Counted from the stretch's first letter, positions 38,171-53,220 are shown. The stretch: DNA of 64,000 bases from Portunus trituberculatus (GCF_017591435.1 NC_059296.1:3065001-3129000), one strand, 5' to 3'. Notes: generated by a model from the sequence alone, not told the origin. Numbers and translations are program-made.

Positions 38171-39092
38171 ATCTGTCATGGTTTATAGGATTCAGATTTT
38201 ACTAAAAGCATATTTGACAATTTTTAAAAAATGATTATTCCCATATGTTTCATTTGGTGCATGTACTGGTTTGGAAACTTCTTATTAATAAGTACAAATA
38301 AATACTTATGTGTGGTTTGGTTGAAGATGAATTAGAATTGATGAGAATTAAATTACACACACACACACACAATCACCATTCTAGTGTGTCCAGTGCCACA
38401 TCTAACATCATCATATATTCCTTCAAAATGTCTATTTATTTTACTGCACCTTGTTACAAAGGTAGCAATACCAAAGCCAGGATTATTACTAAGTCTTACA
38501 AACAAAATCTTTGAGGCTGCTTTGCTTAGAGAGAAAAGAGGTTTCAGTACAGAATATCACCAACAATAATCTCTGCTAGGAGAGATTCATATTTTGGATA
38601 TTATGGCTGTGAATAGTCTATTGATCAGTCACTTACAAAATAGTAATTCATTTATCCCTCACATCTGCATCTATCAAAATCTTCAACTGTGCTCTTGTGA
38701 TAATCATAACATGTTCAGTTAATATACCTTTACTTTAGACACCATTTGATATGAAGAGTTCAGGACACTTCTGGATGATGTGAATGATCATTCCATCACA
38801 TGGTAATTAGACTTGTTGGATGATAAATCATTCATTCTTTCCTTACTTTTAACACATATATATGTTTTTCAATATATATCAAAGGTTAAGAAAAGTACAG
38901 TACTGTAATAGGTAAGTTTGTACTTATGCCTTTATCTTTCACATTTTTTTTATCAGTTGCTCAAAATAAACTACATTAAAATTATTTTGTTGAAATTCTG
39001 TCTGTAAAAAAATGAAAATGAAACAAAATAATGTCAGTTGACTGCTGAGTACAAAGAGTACAGTATATTGTTGCACCTATATAATATTCTAA

Positions 39093-39334
39093 CTAGGCAG
39101 TGTCCATGGCTGAATCATTTATAGTTACAGTAGTTGTGTCTGTGAGATCAATTACCTCGTCAATAACACAGAGGTCATCACCTTGGGAGGGCACATTATC
39201 GTGAATCAGTGTTTGCTTTAACTGGTGTAGTGATGTAACCAAAACATGCAGCTGCTTCTGTCGTAAGCTGATTTTTTCTTCCAGCTGATCCCGTTTTGAC
39301 TGAAAGACAAATGAAATATTTGCATTTATAGTTT

Positions 39335-39411
<77 letters not shown>

Positions 39412-40442
39412 ATACTTGCAAAATACTGATACAAAAGTTATTTTGTCATCCCTTGCTTGGCAGCTGATGAACCTGTCGCCCGTCCTTTATGGATTTATAT
39501 TTTGTGATCTGTTTTTTACTTTTACAACCTGATGAATGTCTTCACACAGAAGCTACAAGATCATAGCACTGGCCAATCCAAAATTTGCACACCAGTGTCA
39601 CAAAAAAAAATCTTTACTATTTTGGCTGTGTTGCATGGAACATAATCATAAAAAAAAAAAAAAAAATCAGAGAGAAAACCAGGCAGCCTCCCCTGCTTAA
39701 AAATTGGAGTAAAAATGACAAATTTCACACATCAGCAAGATGTTTCAAATACTACAATAAGTTGCAACACTGTTGAAATTAAACCACTCTTAAATGTGGC
39801 TTTGAAAGGTTTCTGAGGTGTTAAAAGGTTCAAAGATTTTTGTGGTGAATGTACAACTATTATGTTTTGTATTTAGAAACTTCCATGTAAAATCTGTACA
39901 TCTAAAATCATGTCCACTACAGCAACTTCAAGCCAATTAATCTAAAATTCCAGTTCCCACAACCTTACCTTGAGTGAATGAAGGTGTTGTGTGAGGTGAG
40001 CCAACTTGTTAGCTGTGTCTGAGCGGGGAGGGTGTTCCTTGATCAGCCGAGCCAAGGCATCATATTCTAATCTGTTGCGGCGCACTTGCCTGGCTTCCTC
40101 GAGTTCTTGCTTTGCTTCTTCAATGGCAACACAAGCTTTTTCAACATTGTTACTTGTCTCTTCCCTTCAAGGAAAAATAAAACAAAAAATTAGGTCTAGA
40201 CAAATTTGGCATATAAGGATTTCTGCTATTAAGAACTGGCTTAATTAAGGGATACAAAGAAATATGTATTAGTAAATAAAAGATAACAGGACACATGATG
40301 GTCAATAATAATGGCATCTGCAGATCTACATACTACACACTAGTTAGCTAATAATAGCCAACTAATAATTGAAGAACATAATAAAAGAAAATATTGTTGA
40401 TGACCATGGCAGAAGATTCTCCCATGTACTCCAACTTTGTAG

Positions 40443-40482
<40 letters not shown>

Positions 40483-42532
40483 ATCAAATGCTATAAATGT
40501 TTTCTTTGCATGAGTACCAGAGAGAAACTGGAGTCACCAAAAATAGAAGCTGTGAGTGTTGGTGTACCATTGTATGCCTGTATGCTGTGTGGTGGGTGCA
40601 GAAAGAAAAACTTAGTTAAATATGTGAACAGATTGATAGTACAAGAGGAAGAGATATGAAGGTAATAAAATTAAAACACTCAAGGAAGGAATGCAAGGAC
40701 AGGACTGTATGAAGACTTCCATCAGGGTCACTCCCTTGACAAAGTTGAGATAAATTTACAAAAACAATTAATCCAATTAAAGTTATACAAATATGCCAAA
40801 GGGTCCTTTTAACTATGCATATGTGAAATGGATAAATTTAAAGCTTTTCCACTATATTTCATGGGCTTAGCATTCCAGCCATTCATGTCAATGGTCTGTG
40901 CTAAGAAAACCTTATTAGTAAAATAATACCTCAAAAGTTCATAGTTCTTGATTTCTTCATTATTCATGTCCACAATTGACTTCCACTTCAGAGAGGAATG
41001 TTCTATGGTTGCCAACTGTGTCAGAAGACGGTCATATTGGTTTTGACTGAAAGGCAATGTACATAATGTAAAATATTCTCTATATTATATTACTATTTTA
41101 TAAATATAAATACAAAATGCTTAAAGAGTACTCTTTCTTTTTAGGACAAAAGTAAATAAAAGCTTCAAACATATGATCCATTCACTTCTTGAGCATTATG
41201 TTTTATTCACAATATTTGCTTAAATATAACTTCAATAATAAATCAATTCCCTAATACATTAATCAGTGTACGACAGCCTCTAGAAGCAAGATTTGCTTGT
41301 GTTTCTAGTTGTCATACAATTTAAACTTGTCAAATCTTGTTTTTCACAAATTTCCTCATGTTAAAATATCTAGTTACTTTTGCAACAAGTAATTCATTAT
41401 ACTATAGCTGTTAATGAAGAAAATGTCTGACATTGTGTATGGTAGTATATCAATCCTGCCTTACCTTTCTTGTGGGGAATCATCAGTGGTACACCATTTG
41501 ATGAACTGCTTCATAAACATCATCATAAGTCTTGCATCTCCAGTTCCATCTCCATCAATCATCAACCTCCTCCTAATTATTTCCTCTGAAAATATAAACT
41601 GATTTCAAAAATACATATAGTACAGTATAACACCATGTATTATCACAACCAAAAACTGTTATATAAACAGTCACAATAATCTCTCATTATAGCAGATTAG
41701 TAAGGTCAGTTTGCTACATCTGATGATCATTAGAAAGGGTTTCCTCAGATTCCAGAAAAAAAAAAACAGGAAAATTTTTCTTGTATAGGATATTTTTTAG
41801 CTATCCTTGCAAGGTAAAATTCCTCCCATTCCTCACATGTCCTTGCTGTGGGGGCCTAACCTAATGCTTTCTTAAAACTTATATTGTATATCCAGCATCC
41901 CCAGTGTTTCAGAGCCTGGATGGTGCTTCCAAATTAAGAATTTTGGATTTGGCATTTTTTAACCATTTTCTGAATGGATGTCCTTCTTGCTCTTATAATG
42001 AGGCCAGGATTTCAACCCATATGTGGAGTGGTCCCTAATGCGAGTGTGGTCTCACTTAATGGCAGCCCTCTACCGTAACCTAAGCTAACCTGACCAAATC
42101 TACCTCAACCTTACAAAAAACCCAACCACTCATTGAAATAATTTTGGATGTTAAATAAGGGCATGAATTTTATCTAAGTATTTCCACATTAACCAAGTAA
42201 TCTTTACCAATATCACTTCACATGTATATCCTCAACTTTCATAAGCAAATCAAAAATGGTTCTGTGTCTGTAAGTCTTAAGCTCCTCATCTACCAAGGCA
42301 TGCTAATGGTGTGTAGTCCGATGCAATAAGTTCAATCAGATTGACATAACTAAAGGTAAAAATTTTGGTGCACTAGCAAACATCCAGACATCTCTTACTG
42401 TACATTATACATTTGTGATATTACCTTCTCATATGTTATCAAGTACTTCACTCAGCATTGTGTGCTCATATGTTGATCACAAAACCACAAGAGTTCCTTA
42501 TACAACGTGTACTATAACTCACCATCACCCAT
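39093..42532 (-). CDS. THOC7: THO complex subunit 7, 5 exons
   Basis: THOC7 is a coiled-coil subunit of the nuclear THO/TREX complex, which couples transcription to mRNA export. Exons 42523-42532, 41465-41585, 40930-41046, 39969-40164 and 39093-39299 join in phase with GT-AG introns and give 216 residues; human THOC7 is 204. Exon 1 encodes only MGD plus one base; the next codon is completed as Glu. Conserved blocks against remembered human THOC7 are EEIIRRRLMIDGDGTGDAR near the start, FIKWC, NQYDRLL with DMNNEEIKNYE, NRLEYDALARLI in the fourth exon, and RQKQLHVLVTSLHQLKQTL in the last. Residues from about 80 on are heptad-like and charged, fitting the coiled coil. The acidic tail ends in AMDTA. 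An (AT)n tract (39338-39406) lies 38 bp upstream of the last exon. It is divergent from TRAPPC6. Confidence 0.93.
39338..39406. repeat. (AT)n microsatellite near a THOC7 acceptor
   Basis: 69-bp AT tract in the last THOC7 intron, 38 bp from the splice acceptor at 39299/39300. Confidence 0.95.
40445..40480. repeat. (CT)n microsatellite in a THOC7 intron
   Basis: 36-bp CT tract on the plus strand, in the intron between exons 3 and 4 of the minus-strand gene. Confidence 0.92.
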
Positions 42533-43573
42533 GCTTGTGGTGTGTGTTGTTCGGGATGCAAAGATCTAGTGATTCTTATGAGCCCTGAGGTAGTCCTATG
42601 GCAGTATCACAGGCGTGGCAGCTGGGTGATCTTTCTTAGTAGGGTACACATGAGGTGGAGGGCGGCAGGCTATACTGGCATGTAGTATTGTGCTGTACAG
42701 CTGTGGCTGTCGGGCTGGGGCTGAAGAAGTGAATGTTTGTTTACCGAGACAGACAGAAATTAGAAAGAGAGAATGTAGTGTTTGTAACTTTTAGGGCTAA
42801 CTGTATAATTTATCAGTCTACTGTACTACGAAAATAATGCACCCTGTTGCCATTTTACTGATGCAGTAACATTATAACCTTTACCTAGTAATACATAACA
42901 CAGAAAAAAAAGTAATGACCGATATTGATTTATTTACAGATAAGTGCTTAGTAGTACACTTCAGAAAATACATGCGCATACTCTCTAATTACCTACACCT
43001 ATAACACTAAGATTAATATGAAGTACACTGGTGTGAAACGATAAAATATTCTTTATATTTATTACTTACTGCATTTTTATTTCAGCAAGAGGCTGACCTG
43101 AGAAGCGAAGTATCTTCAAATATCTTTCTGTTAGGGCTGACTCTCCTGCTTAGATTTTTATTTAATGTCATCAGTTAATCTCTTCTCTTAAGTGTCTTAC
43201 TTTAAATGAGAACAAGTCAAATACCAATGTTGAAATAACCATTCATAGCATTGGATAATTCTCCCGTTAGAAACGTGCTCTGTAAATACCAATAAGTCGC
43301 CTGACAGGCCAGCCAATCGTCATCAAAAGGCATTCTCAGTGGGCGTGAATCTGGTGTTATGGACATTGCTCAGTATTCATTACCATGGGTAATTGACTAA
43401 TTGTCTCGTTACAGATTGTGTAACTTGCGTGTAAAATCAGTGAATGGCACTGAGAGCTAAGTGACTGTACCTCGACAATACTGTTTTGTTAGTCAGCCTC
43501 TGGAGCTCTGGCGTACTGCTGTACTACAGCCTAGAAGTAGTTCTGGCTGATTGTGGAGCAAGGTGCTACAGGG
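42533..43573. promoter_or_regulatory. Shared intergenic region of divergent THOC7 and TRAPPC6
   Basis: The two start codons lie 1,041 bp apart, pointing away from each other, so both promoters and 5' UTRs must fit here unless non-coding first exons lie elsewhere. I see no convincing TATA box at a defined distance. This is an inference from geometry only. Confidence 0.55.
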
Positions 43574-43810
43574 ATGGCAGAGGAAGCAGTGTTTGATTTG
43601 GTACATATGGAGGCGGTATCCTACGTGTTTCAAGGCGACAAAATATCTGAGGTATGGCAACATCATTCGGTGAATGAAGGATTATCATTTATGTACTTCA
43701 TTTCTGATAGTGGCAAGGACTGAGGGCTCATTCAGACTTCTTTCCGAGGCTGCAATGCTGTATTGACTGTTGGCTTCTTCTATTCTGGTTGAAATCTGTG
43801 GTAATTTAGA

Positions 43811-43869
<59 letters not shown>

Positions 43870-46800
43870 GTATTCTTTCTTTCCCAGGCTTAATTCTGCT
43901 CGTCATTGTGATGATAAAAAAAAAAAGATCAATATGCAGTTTAATCTAACCATGGGATCTCTGATGTGGCTTGAATTTTATGTTAAGAAATGTAGTAAAT
44001 TGATTGATGGTTCATATGATTTCAGTTGCAAATGAATACATTTTTGAGTTATTACTTTTTTCAACTCCATCTCATGTTTAACATTCGTTCCCAACAATCC
44101 TGGGAGATTGGTACAAAATTTGGATTTTGGTAAATTTTTATCTTACCAATAGAACCTCCGTAAGTAAATACCTTCCTTCCCCTTCAGCGAGTATGGAGGC
44201 ATGTGGGGAATCAGTTTTTTTTTGGGGGGGGTTAGCTATGACCCCCAGACCCCTACACTACATCACAGTGGCTGCATGCTCACCAACATCCGAACACACA
44301 CATAACTCTCCTTGCTCGCGAGCGGAGCGACTAGCTTTGTCATTGTGGACTTTGTGTTTGAGAGGCACTACATGTCTCACCATGGTTGGGTGAAATTGCA
44401 AATTGACCAAAGATACAAATCATATTTCAATTGTACAAATATTCATTGCAGGTTCTATGAAGTTAGGTGTTCTGAGGCGTCTCCGACAGTTTTTCTCGCC
44501 CCTCCAACTGCTTACTCTGTATAAGGGCCTTATCCGTCCCTGTATGGAGTACTCTTCGCATGTTTGGAGGGGTTCGAGTCACACAGCTATGCTTGATAGG
44601 GTGGAATCGAAAGCTCTTCGTCTCATCAACTCCCCTGCTCTGACTAACTGTCTTCAGTCTCTTTCTCACCGCCGAAATGTTGTATCCCTTTCTATGTTTT
44701 ATCGCTTTTTTCATGGTAACTGTTCTACTGATCTTGCTAACTGCATGCCTCCCCTCCTCCTGCGGCCATGCTGCACAAAGCTTTCTTCTTCCTCTCATCC
44801 CTATTCTGTCCAACTCTCTAATGCAAGAGTTAACCAGTACGCTCAATCATTCATCCCTTTCACTGGTAAACTCTGGAACTCCCTCCCTGCACCTGTATTT
44901 CCGAATTCCTACAACTTGTCTTCTTTTAAGAGGGAGATATCGAGGCATTTGCTCCTTTATTTCCCAGACATGACAGTTTGTCCCCTTAGACTTTTTGATG
45001 CAATAAAAAATTTGGTCTATTTTAGTATCCCTGACTAACTAAACCTAAACAAACGTAATGTAAGTTAACCTAACCTTAAAATTAATCTAACCTAACCTAA
45101 GCCAAATCTAACTCTGTTTTTGGGTCAATGTGTTGATTTTCAAAAGTATCAATATGAGTCAGTAGTAGCCGAGCACAAAAAAAAATCATAGATGTGAAGT
45201 ACAGTGAGTATACTACCACAAAATACTGTTGTGTCACACGCTACTGACAAGGACCCATAGTAAATATTAACTGAAAACTTATTAAGAAATGCAGTTATGT
45301 GTACAGTATCTATCTCCAAAATTGGATGGATCTCCCTCACCTTTTATGTTTTGGTGTTTTCAGGATGAAGCTGTTGCAAAACTGGAACACATGGGGTTTG
45401 CTACAGGCTACAGACTTGTTGAAAGGTTGGTTTGCATTGTGTACCAAGTATGGATGAGTGTCTTATCTACGTATGTACAGTGAGTTGTGTCTTTTTCTGA
45501 AGGTGTTGCTCCTTTTTCTTGTTCTGTGAACATTTAGTTCTCAAAATTTGTATTTTGTTATTAGATATTCATTTAGACCTGCCAAGAATTCAAATTTTTA
45601 GATTCAATAAGAAAATGTAGAATAAAGTAGTACATAAGGAGTTGTCTAGTCAGTCAAGTTAATTCAAGATTCATCTTCTTGGTTTTTATGTTCAAGTTCT
45701 TGAAGCACATCACCTAAATCCAATTTTTCTGTCAATTGATGATCACCATATAAAATGGCCAAATTTCTGAAACGAACAGTATGTACTTACTCACTGTAGA
45801 TCTCAAGTAGTTGTATGTGTATCAACTTGGGAAACTGTAATATCAAGCAACACTCAAAGCAGTATATAAAGAACATAAATCTTGTAGAATATGACAATGT
45901 TAGGCACAGAATTCTCCTGGCAAAATTTTTTGAATGAATTGCATTGAATTGCCCTTGTTTCTGCAGCTCACACTAATTATCTGCTTCAGTAACAGAACCA
46001 AAGTGCTTTAGACTTTTCTTTTAATCAGAAATTATTCTCTGTCAGTGTCATCTCAAAATTATCTTGCTGTCATGTATACTCTTCTTTCAGAAAGAGTATA
46101 CATGTGGTATATAATATGATAAAGTTCATTGAACTTTTAAGATATTTCTGAAATGACTCTATCTCTTTAGGAAAACATCTTAGCTCAGCTTTGTATGACA
46201 AGTTAGCATATTTTGTTGTTTCACTTTTATCAACATTATGCTTCTTGGTTTGCTGATGGCCATTCCCAAAGTTTTTTTTAATAGTAAAACGTATTCAAGC
46301 CGTCTTATTTTTTTGTCAGATTGACAAGGGAATCAGGACGCTTTAAGGATGAGTTGGACATCATGAAGTATATTTGCAAGGACCTCTGGGTTACTGTCTA
46401 CAAGAAACAGATTGATAACTTAAGGACAAATCACCAAGGTGTTTATGTTCTACATGACAACCGATTCAGGTTTCTGTCACGTATGGCAGCAGGAAAGCAG
46501 TACCTTCAGTATGCACCAAGGGTAAGCATCAGCAATCTGTGGAGAAATTTAATTGTAAGAGTAATATTAGCAATAGTCACCAACAATATCAAATACTGTA
46601 GCTCAGATAAAGATAGAAGTAAAATCGCTCATAAACTGGAAGTGTTTTAAATTCTGTATTTGTATTATTTCACTGAAAAGTAGTCATGTAAATGATAATT
46701 ATGTTTTGTTTTCTTCTCTCTTTCTAAAGAATCTTGCCCTGTTTTCTTTGCAGTATCTGGCCTTCACATGTGGGTTAGTTCGAGGCTGCCTTGCCAACCT

Positions 46801-46879
46801 GGGCATCACGTGTGTGGTCACAGCTGAAGTGACTCAGCTTCCTGCATGCAAGTTTCAAATACAAGTTCAGCGGGGGTAA
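43574..46879 (+). CDS. TRAPPC6B: TRAPP complex subunit 6 (Bet3 family), 4 exons
   Basis: TRAPPC6 is a core Bet3-fold subunit of TRAPP, the tethering complex and Rab GEF of ER-Golgi traffic. Exons 43574-43651, 45364-45425, 46320-46521 and 46754-46879 join in phase and give 155 residues; human TRAPPC6B is 158. Family blocks are MAEEAVFDLVHMEAV at the start, KLEHMGFATGYRLVER, then in exon 3 GRFKDELDIMKYICKDLW, KKQIDNLRTNHQGVYVL and AAGKQYL, and in exon 4 YLAFTCGLVRG and CKFQIQVQRG. The start context GGGATGG is good. The stop TAA at 46877-46879 overlaps a possible 5' splice site (GG/GTAAAT after 46875), which would skip the stop and splice to 52362. I prefer the short form because its length fits the family. 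Intron 1 contains a (GT)n tract and a sense-oriented LINE fragment. I cannot tell 6A from 6B. Confidence 0.94.
43812..43866. repeat. (GT)n microsatellite in TRAPPC6 intron 1
   Basis: 55-bp GT tract. Confidence 0.95.
44455..45010 (+). mobile_element. 5'-truncated LINE, intact C-terminal reading frame
   Basis: A frame open from about 44403 to 45038 encodes the end of a jockey-like reverse-transcriptase protein: LRRLRQFFSPLQLLTLYKGL, then RPCMEYSSHVWRGSS, LDRVESKALRLINSP, LSHRRNVVSLSMFYR, then FTGKLWNSLPAPVFP. It matches the copy at 685-1295 closely but keeps its frame, so it is the younger or better preserved copy. The catalytic core is missing, so it cannot move by itself. The 3' part (after SRHL) differs from the other copy. 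A CCTAA-rich stretch follows. It lies inside TRAPPC6 intron 1, same strand. Confidence 0.85.
45036..45110. repeat. Degenerate CCTAA/TTAGG-like stretch
   Basis: Irregular copies of AACCT/CCTAA (for example TCTAACCTAACCTAAGCC at 45086-45103) follow the LINE. Arthropod telomeres are usually (TTAGG)n, so this is telomere-like in motif, but it is short and interrupted. Confidence 0.5.
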
Positions 46880-49551
<2,672 letters not shown>

Positions 49552-49740
49552 GGGTAAGTGTCATACAGTTGTAAGGGACCAAGGCTGTAAAGGGTAAATG
49601 TCATACAGTGGTGAAGGGCCAAGGCTGTAAAGGGTAATTGTGTCGTACAGTGGTGAAGGGCCAAGGCTGTAAAGGGTAAATGTGTCGTACAGTGGTGAAG
49701 GGCCAAGGCTGTAAAGGGTAAATGTGTCGTACAGTGGCGA
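49552..49740. repeat. 40-42 bp minisatellite, about 4.6 copies
   Basis: Units begin GGGTAA(A/G)TG and contain GAAGGGCCAAGGCTGTAAA; they start at 49552, 49592, 49632, 49674 and 49716 (the last partial). The first two lack two bases present in the others (TGTGTCG versus TGTC). There are no spacers, so it is not CRISPR-like. Confidence 0.9.
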
Positions 49741-49832
49741 TGCGGTGTAGAGTAAATCGTTGGCCAAGTTAGTGACGTTAAGAGTAGGAGATTGCTTTTT
49801 TTTTTTTTTTTTTTTCTTCATCTGCTTCTAAC

Positions 49833-49876
49833 CTACTACTTTACTACTACTACTACTACTACTACTATTACTACTT

Positions 49877-49918
<42 letters not shown>

Positions 49919-51414
49919 AACAACTACTAGTTAACTACTGAACAACTACTAATAATTACTACAGTGCTGCTGCTGCTACTACTACTACTACTACTACTAT
50001 TACCCCCACCACCACCACCACCACTTAACCACTATTATTACCACCACCACCACTTAACCACTATTATTACCACCACCACCACCTAACCACTACTATTACC
50101 ACCACCACCACCACCACCTAACCACTACTACCACCACCACCACCACTAACCACTACTATTACCACCACAACCACATCCACTACTATTACCACCACAACCA
50201 CATCCACTAACTACTATTACCACCACCACCACAACCACATCCACTAACTACTATTACCACCACCACCACCACAACCACATCCACTACTATTACCACCACC
50301 ACCACCACAACCACATCCACTACTATTACCACCACCACCACCACAACCACATCCACTACTATTACCACCACCACCACCACAACCACATCCACTACTATTA
50401 CCACCACCACCACAACCACATCCACTACCACCACCACCACCACCACAACCACATCCACTACTATTACCACCACCACCACCACAACCACATCCACTTCTAT
50501 TACCACCACCACCACCACAACCACATCCACTACTATTACCACCACCACCACCACCACCACATCCACTACTATTACCACCACCACCACCACCACCACATCC
50601 ACTACTATTACCACCACCACCACCACCACCACATCCACTTCTATTACCACCACCACCACCACCACCACATCCACTACTATTACCACCACCACCACCACAA
50701 CCACATCCACTACTATTACCACCACCACCACCACAACCACATCCACTACTATTACCACCACCACCACCACCACCACATCCACTTCTATTACCACCACCAC
50801 CACCACAACCACATCCACTACTATTACCACCACCACCACCACAACCACATCCACTACTATTACCACCACCACCACCACAACCACATCCACTTCTATTACC
50901 ACCACCACCACCACAACCACATCCACTACTATTACCACCACCACCACCACAACCACATCCACTTCTATTACCACCACCACCACCACAACCACATCCACTA
51001 CTATTACCACCACCACCACCACAACCACATCCACTACTATTACCACCACCACCACCACAACCACATCCACTTCTATTACCACCACCACCACCACAACCAT
51101 CCACTACTATTACCACCACCACCACCACAACCACATCCACTTCTATTACCACCACCACCACCACCACCACATCCACTACTATTACCACCACCACCACCAC
51201 AACCACCACTACCACCACCACCACCACCACCACACTACTACCACCACCATTACTACCACCACCATTACTACTACCATCACTACCACCACCACCACCATTA
51301 CTACTACCACCACCACTACTACCACTACTACTACTACTACCACTACTACTACTACTACCACTACCACCACTACTACTACTACTACCACTACCACTACCAC
51401 CACTACTACTACTA

Positions 51415-51457
<43 letters not shown>

Positions 51458-51504
51458 TACTACTACTACCACCACCACCACCACCACTATTACTACTACT
51501 ATAT

Positions 51505-51553
<49 letters not shown>

Positions 51554-51560
51554 CACCACT
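49833..51560. repeat. Trinucleotide array with 36-bp higher-order unit
   Basis: The whole block is CCA, CTA/TAC and related triplets on the plus strand. From about 50165 to 51215 it resolves into a 36-bp unit of 12 triplets: CCA CTA CTA TTA, five CCA, CAA CCA CAT. Variants are CTA to CTT and CAA to CCA. From 51235 to 51560 it reverts to irregular CTA/CCA triplets. Because length changes stay in multiples of three, minus-strand frames remain open for up to about 990 bp (poly-Val or Gly/Cys/Asn/Ser), but there is no support for coding. Confidence 0.93.
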
Positions 51561-51869
51561 TATTTATTCTTTTCTGTAGTTATCAGTATTTTATTAGTTT
51601 GCTCTCAATATGTACACTTTTATACTAACTTTAAAATTTGGCATGTATTTGTTGGCTTTTGATGATGCAACCACTGGTACTATGGTCCTATATTGGCTAA
51701 AGCCGGAAAGCATTCTTTGATTTTGATTTAAAGAAAAGTACTACAGATGGTTTCCTGGCAAAGGATCCACCTATCTTAGTGTGCCTGCAGGTTAATGGGA
51801 GAGTTCTTACAAATGTTATGTACACTTGTACATGGTGTAACCAGTTTCTTTAAATATTGCTTGCTAGAA

Positions 51870-51960
51870 GTGAAGGTGTTATTCAAAGTAGAAAATGTGC
51901 TAAACTGATGCTTTGTTTAGCCATTCAAAGTAGAAAATGTGCTAAATTGAGGCTTTGTGG
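51870..51960. repeat. Two-copy tandem duplication of about 46 bp
   Basis: ATTCAAAGTAGAAAATGTGC with the flanking GCTAAAn-TGA-GCTTTGT occurs twice in a row (starting about 51881 and 51925). Confidence 0.8.
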
Positions 51961-52361
51961 CATCGTGTAATTCAAGTGTGGCAGGATGAAGGATACAATG
52001 AATGTTAAGTGGCCGTTTTGTCATAGAAACAGTTTACATGCACACCTTACTGTGTGTTGTTTTAACTTTTTTTTTTTTTGCCAATCATGTGATAAAATCT
52101 AAATGTAATATCGCTGCCTTGGAATGAAACTTAAAATGGCTGACATGGTGTTTCTATGATGTAAGATGGCTGACCAGCCCGGCTGTTGTATATCATCCTG
52201 CCACATGAAAATTTCATCCCAAAGCTAAACAGCCTCATGTATGTGAATAGAATATTTTCTTAAATAATTTGCAGACTCCTGTTAATCCTGTGTAACCACT
52301 TTTAGTACATAAAGTACATCAATGATATTGACTGTGATTATTGGTTTTCTTTTCACTGCAG

Positions 52362-52541
52362 ATTCCTGGTGATGAGACTTCTTGGTGTGGCGAGTGCTGA
52401 GCCTCTCCAGCCAGCATCATGCTTCATCTATTGTTACAGTAAAATATCTTGTAATGAACGTAGTGTGTTAGACTCGTGGACTGATAGTGTTGTCTGTTAA
52501 CGAGCATCAATGTTTAAGTCAAAAGACTCTACCGAAATAAA
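52362..52541 (+). other. Candidate TRAPPC6 terminal exon with poly(A) signal
   Basis: A strong acceptor (TTTTCTTTTCACTGCAG ending at 52361) is followed by sequence that, if spliced from GG/GTAAAT at 46875, stays in frame. It would add about 45 residues and stop at TAA 52498-52500. An AATAAA follows at 52536-52541. It could equally be only 3' UTR, if splicing starts beyond the 46879 stop, or part of another transcript. The added residues have no domain I recognise. Confidence 0.45.
52536..52541 (+). terminator. AATAAA polyadenylation signal
   Basis: Canonical hexamer in CGAAATAAACAT, 36 bp after the possible stop at 52500 and followed by a T-rich stretch. Confidence 0.5.
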
Positions 52542-52555
52542 CATTTATTTTAGTT

Positions 52556-52890
52556 TTTTTTTAACAAATTTTTCCCTCAAAATATGTCACAAGTTCTCCG
52601 GAGACTCTTTGAGGTATTGTAGAGGCAGGATGGTGGTGTTCTCCCTTGGAATGTAATTTTTTTTTAACAAATTTTCCCCTCAAATATGTTACAAGTTCTC
52701 GGGAGACTCTGAGGTATTGTACTCCGGAGACTCTTTGAGGTATTGTAGAGGCAGGATGGTGGTGTTCTCCCTTGGAATGTAATTTTTTTAACAAATTTTC
52801 CCTCAAAATATCTGTTACAAGTTCTCCGGAGACTCTTTGAGGTATTGTAGAGGCAGGATGGTGTTCTCCCTTGGAATGTCCCTCTAAGTC
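52556..52890. repeat. About 100-bp tandem repeat, three imperfect copies
   Basis: Each copy runs from a T run and AACAAATTTTCCCTCAAA through AGTTCTCCGGAGACTC and GTAGAGGCAGGATGG to CTCCCTTGGAATG. Copies start near 52556, 52662 and 52783, and the second has an extra internal partial duplication. The array starts about 15 bp after the AATAAA, so it may carry extra cleavage sites. Confidence 0.85.
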
Positions 52891-53040
52891 TCCAGAGACT
52901 CTTCAAGGTATTGCCCCAAGATTAGTTATTTCCAAAGTTGGAGGCAGAATTCTAAATTATTTTCAAAGGTAGAATTTAAATAAGTTAAAAACATCTTTTA
53001 CTACAGAACATAAAAACTATTACTTCGCATTCACATGACT

Positions 53041-53150
53041 TCCTTCCACACAAACTATTTCTTAATTCACATGTCTTCCACACAAACTATTTCTTAATTC
53101 ACATGTCTTCCACACAAACTATTTCTTAATTCACATGACTTTCTTCCACA
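53041..53150. repeat. 32-bp minisatellite, about three copies
   Basis: TTCACATGTCTTCCACACAA followed by ACTATTTCTTAA repeats in tandem with little divergence. Confidence 0.85.
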
Positions 53151-53220
53151 CTAGTATGACCACACTGGTAAATACTACTACACATTCACATGATACTCTT
53201 CCACACTGGTATGACCATGT

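Noticed and set aside
49552..49740. Regular direct repeats that could suggest a CRISPR array
   Set aside because: Units are contiguous without unique spacers and the genome is eukaryotic; it is a minisatellite.
50207..51559. Poly-Val and Gly/Cys/Asn/Ser-rich frames up to 329 codons on the minus strand
   Set aside because: They are produced by the CCA/CTA triplet array; there is no start context, domain or splice signal.
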